Of a DNA stretch of 64,000 nt, positions 15,514 through 24,121 are shown piece after piece. The notes beneath the pieces are model-generated. The model was not told the origin of the DNA. It ran no database searches and saw nothing but the letters and a program-made list of their open reading frames with translations. Every line of letters starts with the position of its first letter. Position 1 is the first letter of the stretch. The stretch lies in contig OZ244173.1 of NCBI GenBank assembly GCA_965216515.1, forward strand, positions 1,736,001 to 1,800,000, in the 5' to 3' direction. The translations under genes were made by a program, and so were the position numbers. Source of the stretch: CAXMRP01 sp965216515 (lineage in GTDB: Bacteria; Pseudomonadota; Alphaproteobacteria; Rhizobiales; Afifellaceae).

Positions 15514-17868
15514 ATGCTGTTCGGGCTGGACGGTATCGAGGTTTCGCTCCTTATCGTTTTTGCCTGTCTGTTCTGCAGCATCATGACCGGCTATCCGGTT
15601 GGCTTCGCGATCGGCGGCGCCGCGGTGATTTCCTTTGCCATCATTGCCGCACTCGATGCCGCCGGCATGCTGATCCACCAGGCCATCGACACCCGTTCGG
15701 CGGAATATGCCGCGCTGGTCGCCGAGGGCATATCGCGTGAGGCGATCAGCGTCTTCCGCTATCCGGACCTGCCCCGCATCGAGACGGCGGTCTTCAACGG
15801 CGGCTGGGAGACCGCCGTCAACCGCACGATCAGCTTCATCGTCAACCGGATGAACGAGCGGGTCATCGCCGGCCAGTCGATCGACACGCTTCTGGCGGTG
15901 CTGATGTTCGTCATGATGGGCATAACCCTGGAACGCTCGCGCATCGCGGAGGATCTGCTGACCACCATGGCGCGCGTCTTCGGGCCGCTTCCCGGCGGGC
16001 TTGCGGTCTCCATCGTCGTCGTCGGCGCCTTCCTGGCCGCCTCCACCGGCATCGTCGGCGCGACCGTTGTCACCATGGGGCTGCTGGCGCTGCCGACCAT
16101 GCTGCGCAACAACTACTCCCCGGAACTGTCGACCGGTGTCATCGCCGCCTCCGGCACGCTCGGTCAGATCATCCCGCCCTCCATCGTCATCGTCCTGCTC
16201 GGCACGCTGGCCGGTGATCTCTACGCCACCGGTCAGGAGCAACGGGCACAGCTCGTCGGCTGCACCGATGCGCTGACCTATCTCGGCGAACCGGCCGTGG
16301 TCTCCGTCGGCACCCTGTTTCAGGCCGCATTCCTGCCCGGGCTGATGCTCGCCATTCTCTACGCCGCCTATGCCTTCGGGTTTGCGCTGCTCAATCCCGC
16401 CAAGGCGCCGCCGGTGGCCGGATCGCTGTCCGCCGGCACGGCCGGTTCGCGCAGCCAGTCGCTGACCTGGTATCTGGCCGTCCCGGCCGCCATTCTGATC
16501 GCCGCCGGTCTCGCCGGCGTCACCGGCCTCGTCGGCAGCCAGTCGGTGAGCGTCGCCACCGCCGTCCAGGACGCCTCCGCACCCGACCTTCGCACCAATG
16601 TCTCGCCGCAATGCGCCCGGGCGATGATCGAGCTCCACGGCCAGGAGAAATGGGACCGCGCCCGCGCCCAGGCCGAGGCGATCGCCGCGTCCGACGTCTC
16701 CACCGAGATGCGCGAACTGTCCGGCGAGGAAATCGCCGCCGCCCGCACCGAACTGCTCGCCCTTGCCGCGCCGGTCGGCGCCGGCATCGCGGCGATGCTG
16801 GTCGTCTTCGCGCTTGTCCTGTCACTCGGCCGCGCTGTCGCCCCGGCCGACAATCCCCGGCCGCTCATGGTCGGCGCGTTCGGTATCGCGCTTGGCGCCG
16901 CCGTCGACATCCTTTTCCTCGCCCCGACATCCTCGCCCGGCGCGACATTCCTGGCCATGGCGGTTCCCGTCGGCCTGTCGCTCTACGGCCTGCGCCACGC
17001 CGCGGCCCGGCTGGCCCGCAACGACCTTGTGCGCGTCGTCTTCCCGCCGCTGGTTCTCATCATCGCCGTTCTCGGTTCGATCCTCGGCGGCATCACCAAT
17101 CCGACGCCGGCCGCCGCCCTGGGCGCGGCGGGCGCCATCATGCTGGCCGCCTACCGCCAATTGAACGACACCGGCCAGACCGGCCGCATCATCATCTTCG
17201 CCAGCTTCGCCATCGTCATCATGATCCTGGTTGGCGTCAATTTCGACCTCAGGACCGATCGTGAACTGGTGCCCTTCGCCGACTGGCTGGCGATCGCCGT
17301 GGCGCAGACCGCCTACCATGTCGCCGTCATCGGCGTCCTCTACAGCGTCTGGACGCTGATCCGCCGGCACGTCATGGGCCCGGTCGTGCGCGAGACCGCC
17401 AAGGTCACATCGATGGTGTTCACCATCCTGATCGGCTCCCAGCTTCTCAACCTGGTGGTGATCTCGTTCGGCGGCGAGCACTATATCCAGGATTTCCTGC
17501 GTTCCTTCGACAACGAGTTCGCCGTCTTCCTGCTGGTCATGCTGGTGCTGTTCATCCTTGGCTTCGTGCTCGATTTCCTGGAGATCATCTACATCGTCAT
17601 CCCCATTGTCGGGCCGGTGATCTATGGCGGCACGCTGGATCCCAAATGGGTGACGATCATGATCGCGATCAATCTGCAGACCTCGTTCCTGACACCACCG
17701 TTCGGGTTCGCCCTGTTCTATCTGCGCGGCGTTGCCCCGCCGACAATCACCACCGGCCACATCTATCGCGGCATCGTGCCCTTCGTGATCATCCAGATCG
17801 TCGGGCTGGCGCTGCTGTGGCTGTTCCCGTCCATCGTCACCATCCTGCCCAACCTGCTGCCCAACTGA
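15514..17868 (+). CDS. TRAP transporter large permease, DctM family, unusually long
   Basis: A 784-residue permease against about 430 for standard DctM. Conserved blocks are present: STGIVGATVVTMGLLALP, ASGTLGQIIPPSI, and near the C-terminus LQTSFLTPPFGFALFYLRGV. Extra segments interrupt the core: about residues 50-125 after the first helix, and about 310-530, which adds helices and a soluble stretch with CARAMIELHGQEKWDRARAQ. Large forms of this kind occur with TakP-type binding proteins. It forms the transport channel of a Na+ symporter in the inner membrane. It starts four bases after the DctQ stop, so the genes form one operon. Confidence 0.87.
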   Translation: MLFGLDGIEVSLLIVFACLFCSIMTGYPVGFAIGGAAVISFAIIAALDAAGMLIHQAIDTRSAEYAALVAEGISREAISVFRYPDLPRIETAVFNGGWETAVNRTISFIVNRMNERVIAGQSIDTLLAVLMFVMMGITLERSRIAEDLLTTMARVFGPLPGGLAVSIVVVGAFLAASTGIVGATVVTMGLLALPTMLRNNYSPELSTGVIAASGTLGQIIPPSIVIVLLGTLAGDLYATGQEQRAQLVGCTDALTYLGEPAVVSVGTLFQAAFLPGLMLAILYAAYAFGFALLNPAKAPPVAGSLSAGTAGSRSQSLTWYLAVPAAILIAAGLAGVTGLVGSQSVSVATAVQDASAPDLRTNVSPQCARAMIELHGQEKWDRARAQAEAIAASDVSTEMRELSGEEIAAARTELLALAAPVGAGIAAMLVVFALVLSLGRAVAPADNPRPLMVGAFGIALGAAVDILFLAPTSSPGATFLAMAVPVGLSLYGLRHAAARLARNDLVRVVFPPLVLIIAVLGSILGGITNPTPAAALGAAGAIMLAAYRQLNDTGQTGRIIIFASFAIVIMILVGVNFDLRTDRELVPFADWLAIAVAQTAYHVAVIGVLYSVWTLIRRHVMGPVVRETAKVTSMVFTILIGSQLLNLVVISFGGEHYIQDFLRSFDNEFAVFLLVMLVLFILGFVLDFLEIIYIVIPIVGPVIYGGTLDPKWVTIMIAINLQTSFLTPPFGFALFYLRGVAPPTITTGHIYRGIVPFVIIQIVGLALLWLFPSIVTILPNLLPN

Positions 17869-17996
17869 GCGCGCCGGATCAGCGAACCGGGCGGGGATGG
17901 GTCCGGCCGGCACCGGCCCGGATCGCGGCGGATCGTGGAAAGACCCGACGGATCACGCCTGTTGCCCGCGTTCCGCCGCCCCCATAGATTGCACCG

Positions 17997-18500
17997 ATGA
18001 TCGCCCTTGCCGACGCCATCGACCGCCTGAACCGCGCCGTCGCCGCCCTTGTCCGCTGGCTGGTCGTCGCCATGGCCGTGATCCAGTTCGCCAACGTCGT
18101 GCTGCGCCATGTCTTTTCCCTCGCCTTCATCGCCATGAACGAGGCCGTCTGGTATCTCCACGGCCTGTTCTTCGGCCTTGGCGCCGGCTATGTGCTGGCC
18201 TGCGACGCGCATGTCCGCATCGATATCCTCTACGGCCGGCTGCCGGCGCATCTGCGCGCCCGGATCGATTTCGCCGGCGCCCTGTTCCTGCTCATCCCGG
18301 TCTGCATCGCCATTGTCTGGTTCTCCCGCGATTTCGTCGCGACAAGCTGGCGGATCGGCGAAGGCTCCGCCGAGTTCGGCGGCCTGCCGCTTCTCTATCT
18401 GCTCAAGACGGCCGTCTGGGGATTTGCCGTGCTGCTCGGCCTGCAGGCCCTGGCGGCGGCGATCCGCGCCGCCGCCCGCATGCGTTCGCCGGCGCCGTGA
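17997..18500 (+). CDS. Second TRAP small permease, DctQ family
   Basis: A 167-residue, four-helix protein of normal DctQ size. It has the family features NVVLRHVFSLAFIAMNEAVW, then the VLACDAHVRIDILYGRL segment. It begins 128 bases after the first DctM gene and overlaps the next gene by four bases (GTGA). It has no binding-protein gene of its own nearby, so it may share the DctP at 13405-14487 or use one encoded elsewhere. Its shorter, standard form differs from the long DctQ of the first system, which argues against a simple recent duplication. Confidence 0.87.
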   Translation: MIALADAIDRLNRAVAALVRWLVVAMAVIQFANVVLRHVFSLAFIAMNEAVWYLHGLFFGLGAGYVLACDAHVRIDILYGRLPAHLRARIDFAGALFLLIPVCIAIVWFSRDFVATSWRIGEGSAEFGGLPLLYLLKTAVWGFAVLLGLQALAAAIRAAARMRSPAP

Positions 18501-20083
18501 TCGATCCCCTCGTCCTGTGTGCGGTCATGACGGCGACGACGCTCGCCGGTTTGATGACCGGCTTTCCCGTCGCCTTCGTGCTGGCCGGAAGCGGCCTGCT
18601 GTTCGCCCTGGCCGGCGCCGCCCTGGGCGTCTTTCACCTGCCGCTGCTCGCCGCCTTCCCCCAGGCCATCTTCGGCCTGATGCGGTCGCAAGCCCTGGTC
18701 GCCGTGCCGCTGTTCGTCTTCATGGGGGTCGTGCTGGAAAAATCCGGCATCGCCGGCGATCTCGTGCGCGCCGCCTCCGGCCTGCTGTCGGCCCGGCGCG
18801 GCGGGCTAGCCGTGGCCGTGGTGTTCGTCGGCACCCTGCTCGCCGCCACCACCGGCATCGTCGGCGCGACCATCACCACGCTCGGTCTCCTGGCCCTGCC
18901 GGCGATGCTCGCCGCCGGCTACCGCCCCGGACTTGCCGCCGGCACCGTCGCCGCTTCCGGCACGCTGGGCCAGATCATCCCGCCCTCCATCGCGCTGGTC
19001 CTGCTCGGTGACCAGATCGCCATCGCCCACCAGAATGTCCAGATCGAACAGGGCGTGTTCCCGCCCCGGACCATCAGCCTCAACGACCTCTTCGCCGCCT
19101 GCCTGGTGCCGGGGCTGGCACTGGCCGGCCTGTATGCCCTGTCCATCCTCCTGCGCGCCCGCCGCCAGACCGGCGCGGCGGATCCGGGCGCGGCGCGCCT
19201 CGGCGGCGTCGCTGCGGCTGGTGCGTTCGCGCCGCCCCTGCTCCTGGTCTTTGCCGTCCTCGGCGCCATCCTCGCCGGTTTGGCCACGCCGACCGAGGCC
19301 GCCGGCATCGGCGCTGTCGGCGCCCTGATGCTCGCCGCCCGGCGCACCGGCCCCGCCGCCCGCCGCGCCATCGATATCGGCCTTTGGGCGGCGTTGGTGC
19401 TGGTCGTCCTGGCCGCCCTGTTCGACCTGCGTCCCCAGCGCCAGGCGATCCCCCTTGCCGACGGGCTGGCGATCGGCCTTGCCGTGCCGGCGGCGATTGC
19501 CCTTCTCGCCGGCGTCGGCGTCGCCCTCCTGTCCACCGCGCGGGCGCCCGGCCGGGGCGATTCGCTGCTCGGGGCCGCGGCGACCCGCACCCTGGCATTG
19601 ACCGCCATGATTTTCGCCATCGTCATCGGCGCCCGGCTCTTCAGCCTGACCTTTCGCGGCCTCGGCGGCGCCGACTTTGTCGAAGCGACGCTGCACGGGC
19701 TTCCCGGCGGCGTCGCCGCCGCCATGCTCGTTGTCATGGTGACGATCTTCATCCTCGGTTTCTTCCTCGATTTTCTGGAGATCCTGTTTATCGTCGTGCC
19801 GGTCACGGTGCCGGCGCTTCTCGCCATGCCGCTGGCCGACGGCTCGACCATGAACCCGCTGTGGCTGGGCGCCATGATCGCGCTCAACCTCCAGACCTCG
19901 TTCCTCACCCCGCCCTTCGGCATCGCCCTGTTTTATCTGCGCGGCGTCGCGCCGGCCGCCATCCGCACCATCGATATCTATCGCGGCATCATTCCCTTTG
20001 TGGCGCTACAGCTCGCCATGCTGGCGGTGCTGTGGGTGTGGCCCGGGCTGGCCACCGGCCTGCCGGCCCTGCTCGCCCGCTGA
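18497..20083 (+). CDS. Second TRAP large permease, DctM family
   Basis: A 528-residue permease starting with GTG at 18497 inside the stop codon of the small permease gene. Core motifs match those of the first DctM: TTGIVGATITTLGLLALPAM, ASGTLGQIIPPSI and ALNLQTSFLTPPFGIALFYL. It is about 100 residues longer than classical DctM, with extra helices around 230-350, but lacks the largest insertion of its 784-residue neighbour. The two large permeases are clearly related yet diverged. It is likely to be part of the same transcription unit. Confidence 0.87.
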   Translation: MIDPLVLCAVMTATTLAGLMTGFPVAFVLAGSGLLFALAGAALGVFHLPLLAAFPQAIFGLMRSQALVAVPLFVFMGVVLEKSGIAGDLVRAASGLLSARRGGLAVAVVFVGTLLAATTGIVGATITTLGLLALPAMLAAGYRPGLAAGTVAASGTLGQIIPPSIALVLLGDQIAIAHQNVQIEQGVFPPRTISLNDLFAACLVPGLALAGLYALSILLRARRQTGAADPGAARLGGVAAAGAFAPPLLLVFAVLGAILAGLATPTEAAGIGAVGALMLAARRTGPAARRAIDIGLWAALVLVVLAALFDLRPQRQAIPLADGLAIGLAVPAAIALLAGVGVALLSTARAPGRGDSLLGAAATRTLALTAMIFAIVIGARLFSLTFRGLGGADFVEATLHGLPGGVAAAMLVVMVTIFILGFFLDFLEILFIVVPVTVPALLAMPLADGSTMNPLWLGAMIALNLQTSFLTPPFGIALFYLRGVAPAAIRTIDIYRGIIPFVALQLAMLAVLWVWPGLATGLPALLAR

Positions 20084-20202
20084 ATCGGGCCCGCCCGCCA
20101 GGGCGAAGCCGGCCCGCGGCCCTTGGCTTCGCGCGCCCGATGCGCCAGATAGTCGAAAGGCCGCCGGCCGCAATGGCGCGCCGGCCGCACGGGGAGACCG
20201 AC

Positions 20203-23200
20203 ATGGACCGTCGCTGCGGCGGAAACCTGCGCACCGTCAGCCTTGCCGACCGCTTCGACCTCGGCCGGGATCACATCTTCCTGTCCGGCACCCAGGCGCT
20301 GGTCCGCCTGATGCTGATGCAGAAAGCCGCTGACCGGGCCGCCGGGTTGAACACCGCCGGCTATGCCTCCGGCTATCGCGGCTCGCCGCTCGGCGGGCTG
20401 GACCAGCAGTTCTGGGCTGCCGGGTCGCGGCTCGCCGACAACGGCATCGTCTTCCAGGCTGGCCTCAACGAGGACATTGCGGCAACCGCCATCTGGGGCG
20501 CCCAGCAGGTGGCCCTGCGCGGCGAGGGCCGCGTCGAGGGCGTCTTTGGCCTGTGGTACGGCAAGGGGCCCGGCGTCGACCGCGCCGGCGATGCCCTGCG
20601 TCATGCCAATCTGGCCGGTACGGCCGAAAAGGGCGGGGTGCTGGCCGTCATGGGCGACGACCATACCTGCGAGAGCTCCACCACCGCGCATCATTCCGAA
20701 TATGCCTTCGTCGATGCCATGATGCCGATCCTCAATCCCGCCGGCGTGCAGGAGATCCTCGATTTCGGGCTCTACGGCTATGCGCTGTCCCGGTTTTCCG
20801 GCCTGTGGGTGGGCCTGAAGGGGGTCAAGGACAATATGGAATCCGCCGCCACCGTCAGCGGCGCCCTGCCCGACCGGAACTTCGCAATCCCCGATATCGT
20901 CCCGCCGCCCGGCGGCCTCCACATCGCCATCGGCCGCACCGCCCTGGAGCAGGAGGATTTGCTCCACAACCACCGCAAGGCCGCCGCGCTCGCCTTCCTG
21001 CGCGCCAATCCCGTCGACCGCCTCGTCTGGCGCGGCGGGCCGCAACCCTGGCTTGGCATCGTCTCCCTGGGCAAAAGCTGGCTCGACACCGTCCAGGCGC
21101 TGGAGATTCTGGGCATCGACGACAAACGCGGCGCCGATCTCGGGATCCGCCTTTACAAGGTGGCCGCCGCCTGGCCCCTGGAACCGGAGGGTCTTCGCGC
21201 CTTTGCCGCCGGCCTGCGGTCGATCGTCGTCGTGGAGGAAAAGCGCGCCCTGGTGGAGACCCAGATCAGGGACCGGCTCTACGGCACCGCCGACACGCCG
21301 CAGGTCGTCGGCAAGACCGACGAGGCCGGCGCCACGCTCTTTGCCTCCAACGGCGCCCTGGAGGCCGCCGACATCGCCATTGCCCTGGCCCGCCGCATCC
21401 TCGCCCACCGGCCGGATCCGGCGCTTCAGGCCCGGCTGGCGGCACTGGAAGACGCCCGCACCGCGCGCGCCGGCCTGCCCGCCCTCGCCCCGCGGAGCCC
21501 CCATTTCTGCGCCGGCTGCCCCCACAATTCCTCCACCAGGGTGCCGGAAGGAAGCCGCGCCTATGCCGGCATCGGCTGCCACACCCTGGTCGTCGGCATG
21601 GACCGTGCCACCGACGCCTACACCCACATGGGCGGCGAGGGCGGCCACTGGATCGGCGAGGCGCCGTTTTCCACCCGCGGCCACATGTTCCAGAATATCG
21701 GCGACGGCACCTATGTCCATTCCGGCTCGCTGACCATCCGTGCCGCGGTGATCGCCGGCATCAACATCACCTACAAGATCCTGTTCAACGACGCCGTCGC
21801 GCTCACCGGCGGCCAGACGCCGGAAGGCGGCATCACCGTCGACGAGATCGCCCGCCAGATGGCGGCGGAGGGCGTGACCCGTATCGCCGTCGTCTCCGAC
21901 GCACCGGACAAGTACGCAGCCGGCACCGCCTGGCCGGTCGGCACCACCTTTCACCACCGCCGCGCCATGGATGCGGTGCAAAGGGAACTGCGCGAGATCA
22001 GCGGCGTCTCGGTTCTGATCTATGACCAGACCTGCGCCGCCGAGCTGCGGCGCCGGCGCAAGCGCGGCAAGCTCGCCGATCCGGATCGCCGGATCTTCAT
22101 CCACCCCGCCGTGTGCGAGAGCTGCGGCGACTGCGGCCTGGTCTCCAACTGCATTGCCATCCAGCCGCTGGACACGCCCTTCGGCCGCAAGCGCCGGATC
22201 GACCAGGGCGCCTGCAACGCGGACTTCGCCTGCCTGGACGGCTTCTGCCCGGCCTTCGTCACGGTCCATGGCGGCACACTTCGAAAGGCCGACGTGGCCG
22301 CCGCCAACCTGCCGCCGGTGCCCGATCCGGCGGTGCCCGAGGTGGACCGCACCCGCGCCATCCTCGTCGCCGGCGTCGGCGGCACCGGTGTCGTCACCGT
22401 CGGCCACCTGCTCGCCATGGCCGCCCACATCCAGGGTTGCGGTGCTGCGCTGATTGACATGGCGGGCCTGGCCCAGAAGGGCGGCGCGGTGACAACCCAT
22501 CTGAAGATCGCGCCGACCCCAAGCGCCATCGGCGCCGTACGCGTCGCCGCCGAGGAGGCCGATACGGTGATCGCCTGCGACCTGATGGTCGCCGCGGCAC
22601 CGGCCGCGCTCGCCGCCATCAAACCCGGCGCGAGCCGCATCTTTCTGAATACCGGCGAAGTCACGCCCGGCGAATTCACCCGCAATGCCGATTATGCGCT
22701 GCCGGCGCAGGCGGCCCGGCGGGCCATCCGCACCCGCGCCGCGGAGAGCCCGCTTGTCACAGTCGATGCCGCCGGCCTCGCCACCGCATTGTTCGGCGAC
22801 ACCATCGCCGCCAACATGGTTCTCGTCGGCTGCGCCTGGCAGTCCGGCGCCCTGCCGCTGGATCGCGAGGCGATTTTCCAGGCCATCCGCCTGAACGGCG
22901 TCGCCGTCGACCGGAATATCACCGCCTTTGAGTGGGGCCGCCGCGTTGCCCATGATCCGGATGCGCTCGCCCCGCTGCTGGCCGATCGATCCGCCGACGA
23001 ACCGCGCACGCTTTCCGATCTCGTCGATCAGTACGCCGGCCATCTGGCCGAATACCAGAACCGGGCCTATGCCGACCGGTACCGCGCCTGTGTGGAAAAG
23101 GTCGCCGCCGCGGAAACCGGGATTCTGCCGGGCGAGACCGTGCTGGCCCGCACCGTCGCCCGTTCGCTCCACGGGCTCATGGCGGTCAAGGACGAATACG

Positions 23201-23673
23201 AGGTCGCCCGCCTGTTCACCGATGGCACATTCGGCGACGCGCTCGCGGCGACATTCGATCGCTACGACCGGCTGGAATTTCATTTCGTCCCGCCGTTCCT
23301 CGCCCGCACCGATCCGCTGACCGGCCGGCCGGCAAAACAGACCTTCGGGCCGTGGATTACCCGCCTGCAGACGCTGCTTGCGCGGCTGAAGGGCCTGCGC
23401 GGCACCCGCCTCGACCCCTTCGGCTATCAGGCCAAACGGAGGTCGGAGCGCCGGCTGCGCGACGATTACGAGGTGCTGGTCGACGAGATCGCCGCCGCGC
23501 TCACCGCCGAAAACCATGCCGCAGCGTGCGATCTGGCGGCCTGGCCTCAAGCCGTCCGCGGCTTCGGGCCGGTCAGGGCCGCCAGCGCGCAGGCTGCCCT
23601 CGCCCGCCGCGGCGCATTGCTTCGGGCCTTCCGGGGGACCGGTGACAGGCCGGTGGCGCAGGCCGCCGAATAG
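20203..23673 (+). CDS. Indolepyruvate ferredoxin oxidoreductase family protein (fused alpha-beta type)
   Basis: A 1156-residue fusion of the two halves of the IorA/IorB type. The N-terminal domain begins with the pyrimidine-binding half (FLSGTQALVRLMLMQKAADR, then GYRGSPLGGLDQQ). Next come a Cys motif (CAGCPHNSS, about 440) and the thiamine-diphosphate half (GGEGGHWIG, then NIGDGTYVHSG). After it come Cys-rich motifs (CESCGDCGLVSNC, and CNADFACLDGFC) suited to an Fe-S cluster, then the gamma-type domain (GVGGTGVVTVGHLLAMAAH). Such enzymes decarboxylate 2-oxoacids, mostly aryl or branched, to acyl-CoA and pass electrons to ferredoxin. ATG at 20203 follows GGGGAG. The TRAP genes upstream may feed it 2-oxoacids. 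Confidence 0.88.
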   Translation: MDRRCGGNLRTVSLADRFDLGRDHIFLSGTQALVRLMLMQKAADRAAGLNTAGYASGYRGSPLGGLDQQFWAAGSRLADNGIVFQAGLNEDIAATAIWGAQQVALRGEGRVEGVFGLWYGKGPGVDRAGDALRHANLAGTAEKGGVLAVMGDDHTCESSTTAHHSEYAFVDAMMPILNPAGVQEILDFGLYGYALSRFSGLWVGLKGVKDNMESAATVSGALPDRNFAIPDIVPPPGGLHIAIGRTALEQEDLLHNHRKAAALAFLRANPVDRLVWRGGPQPWLGIVSLGKSWLDTVQALEILGIDDKRGADLGIRLYKVAAAWPLEPEGLRAFAAGLRSIVVVEEKRALVETQIRDRLYGTADTPQVVGKTDEAGATLFASNGALEAADIAIALARRILAHRPDPALQARLAALEDARTARAGLPALAPRSPHFCAGCPHNSSTRVPEGSRAYAGIGCHTLVVGMDRATDAYTHMGGEGGHWIGEAPFSTRGHMFQNIGDGTYVHSGSLTIRAAVIAGINITYKILFNDAVALTGGQTPEGGITVDEIARQMAAEGVTRIAVVSDAPDKYAAGTAWPVGTTFHHRRAMDAVQRELREISGVSVLIYDQTCAAELRRRRKRGKLADPDRRIFIHPAVCESCGDCGLVSNCIAIQPLDTPFGRKRRIDQGACNADFACLDGFCPAFVTVHGGTLRKADVAAANLPPVPDPAVPEVDRTRAILVAGVGGTGVVTVGHLLAMAAHIQGCGAALIDMAGLAQKGGAVTTHLKIAPTPSAIGAVRVAAEEADTVIACDLMVAAAPAALAAIKPGASRIFLNTGEVTPGEFTRNADYALPAQAARRAIRTRAAESPLVTVDAAGLATALFGDTIAANMVLVGCAWQSGALPLDREAIFQAIRLNGVAVDRNITAFEWGRRVAHDPDALAPLLADRSADEPRTLSDLVDQYAGHLAEYQNRAYADRYRACVEKVAAAETGILPGETVLARTVARSLHGLMAVKDEYEVARLFTDGTFGDALAATFDRYDRLEFHFVPPFLARTDPLTGRPAKQTFGPWITRLQTLLARLKGLRGTRLDPFGYQAKRRSERRLRDDYEVLVDEIAAALTAENHAAACDLAAWPQAVRGFGPVRAASAQAALARRGALLRAFRGTGDRPVAQAAE

Positions 23674-23679
23674 GCAAGC

Positions 23680-23979
23680 TCAGACCGTCGACCGGTAAAC
23701 CGTCATCGGCGCCGTTTGCAGCGTGTCGCCAGCCATTTCCTTCAGAGCGCCGGCAAAGGTCTTGAAGAAGTCCCGCGATTGCAGGGTCTCCACGGTCGCC
23801 TGTTCGTCCCATTGGCCGACATGGGTGCGCGACACGCCGTCTTTGCCGACACTGACGAGGTAGTGGAACTTGCCGGCAAGGTCCCCATCGGCCTCGATCG
23901 CCGAGACAAACGTGTCGATCAACTGCCGCCAGTCCGCCTCCTCGCCGGAATAGCTGTAACGAATGACAATTCCCTGCAT
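23680..23979 (-). CDS. Small ABM-like (dimeric alpha-beta barrel) protein
   Basis: A 99-residue protein. It starts MQGIVIRYSYSGEEADWRQL and ends with SRDFFKTFAGALKEMAGDTL then TVYRSTV, the beta-alpha-beta layout of the antibiotic-biosynthesis-monooxygenase/stress-responsive dimeric barrel group. Many such proteins have no assigned function. GGAGG sits about six bases before the ATG, so the start is firm. It converges on the oxidoreductase gene (6 bases apart). A symmetric AT-rich sequence (24008-24023) lies about 30 bases upstream and could be its operator. Confidence 0.6.
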   Translation of the reverse strand: MQGIVIRYSYSGEEADWRQLIDTFVSAIEADGDLAGKFHYLVSVGKDGVSRTHVGQWDEQATVETLQSRDFFKTFAGALKEMAGDTLQTAPMTVYRSTV

Positions 23980-24007
23980 GGTCTCCTCCGGTCCCGAAAT
24001 GACCTGA

Positions 24008-24023
24008 TTAACACAATTGTTAA
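24008..24023 (-). promoter_or_regulatory. Near-palindrome upstream of the ABM-like gene
   Basis: TTAACACAATTGTTAA is symmetric except at the inner pair next to CAATTG (TTAAC on one side, GTTAA on the other). It is in the most AT-rich stretch of this region and 29 bases upstream of the ATG at 23979. It may be an operator; the binding protein is unknown. Confidence 0.3.
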
Positions 24024-24071
24024 ATAAAATCAGGCCGGGACTGTCAGGCGTGTTTGCCGCTGTGCCTTACG

Positions 24072-24095
24072 AAAAAGGCCCGCCTGCGGCGGGCC
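24072..24095 (-). terminator. Rho-independent terminator of the nucleotidase gene
   Basis: GGCCCGCC (24077-24084) pairs with GGCGGGCC (24088-24095). Read on the minus strand it is followed by TTTTT (A run at 24072-24076). It lies about 27 bases after the stop at 24122. Confidence 0.85.
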
Positions 24096-24121
24096 CTTGC
24101 CTTGTCATGCCGGGTTCGGCC

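Noticed and set aside
13249..16638. A 1129-codon minus-strand frame opposite the TRAP genes
   Set aside because: Same reason: antisense to three recognisable TRAP genes, with His/Gln/Arg/Gly-rich translation and no ribosome-binding site.
19978..23550. A 1190-codon open frame on the minus strand opposite the indolepyruvate oxidoreductase gene
   Set aside because: It is exactly antisense to a gene with clear family motifs. Its translation is low-complexity (Gly/Ala/Asp/Gln/His/Arg) and lacks family features. Long antisense frames are expected at this GC content.
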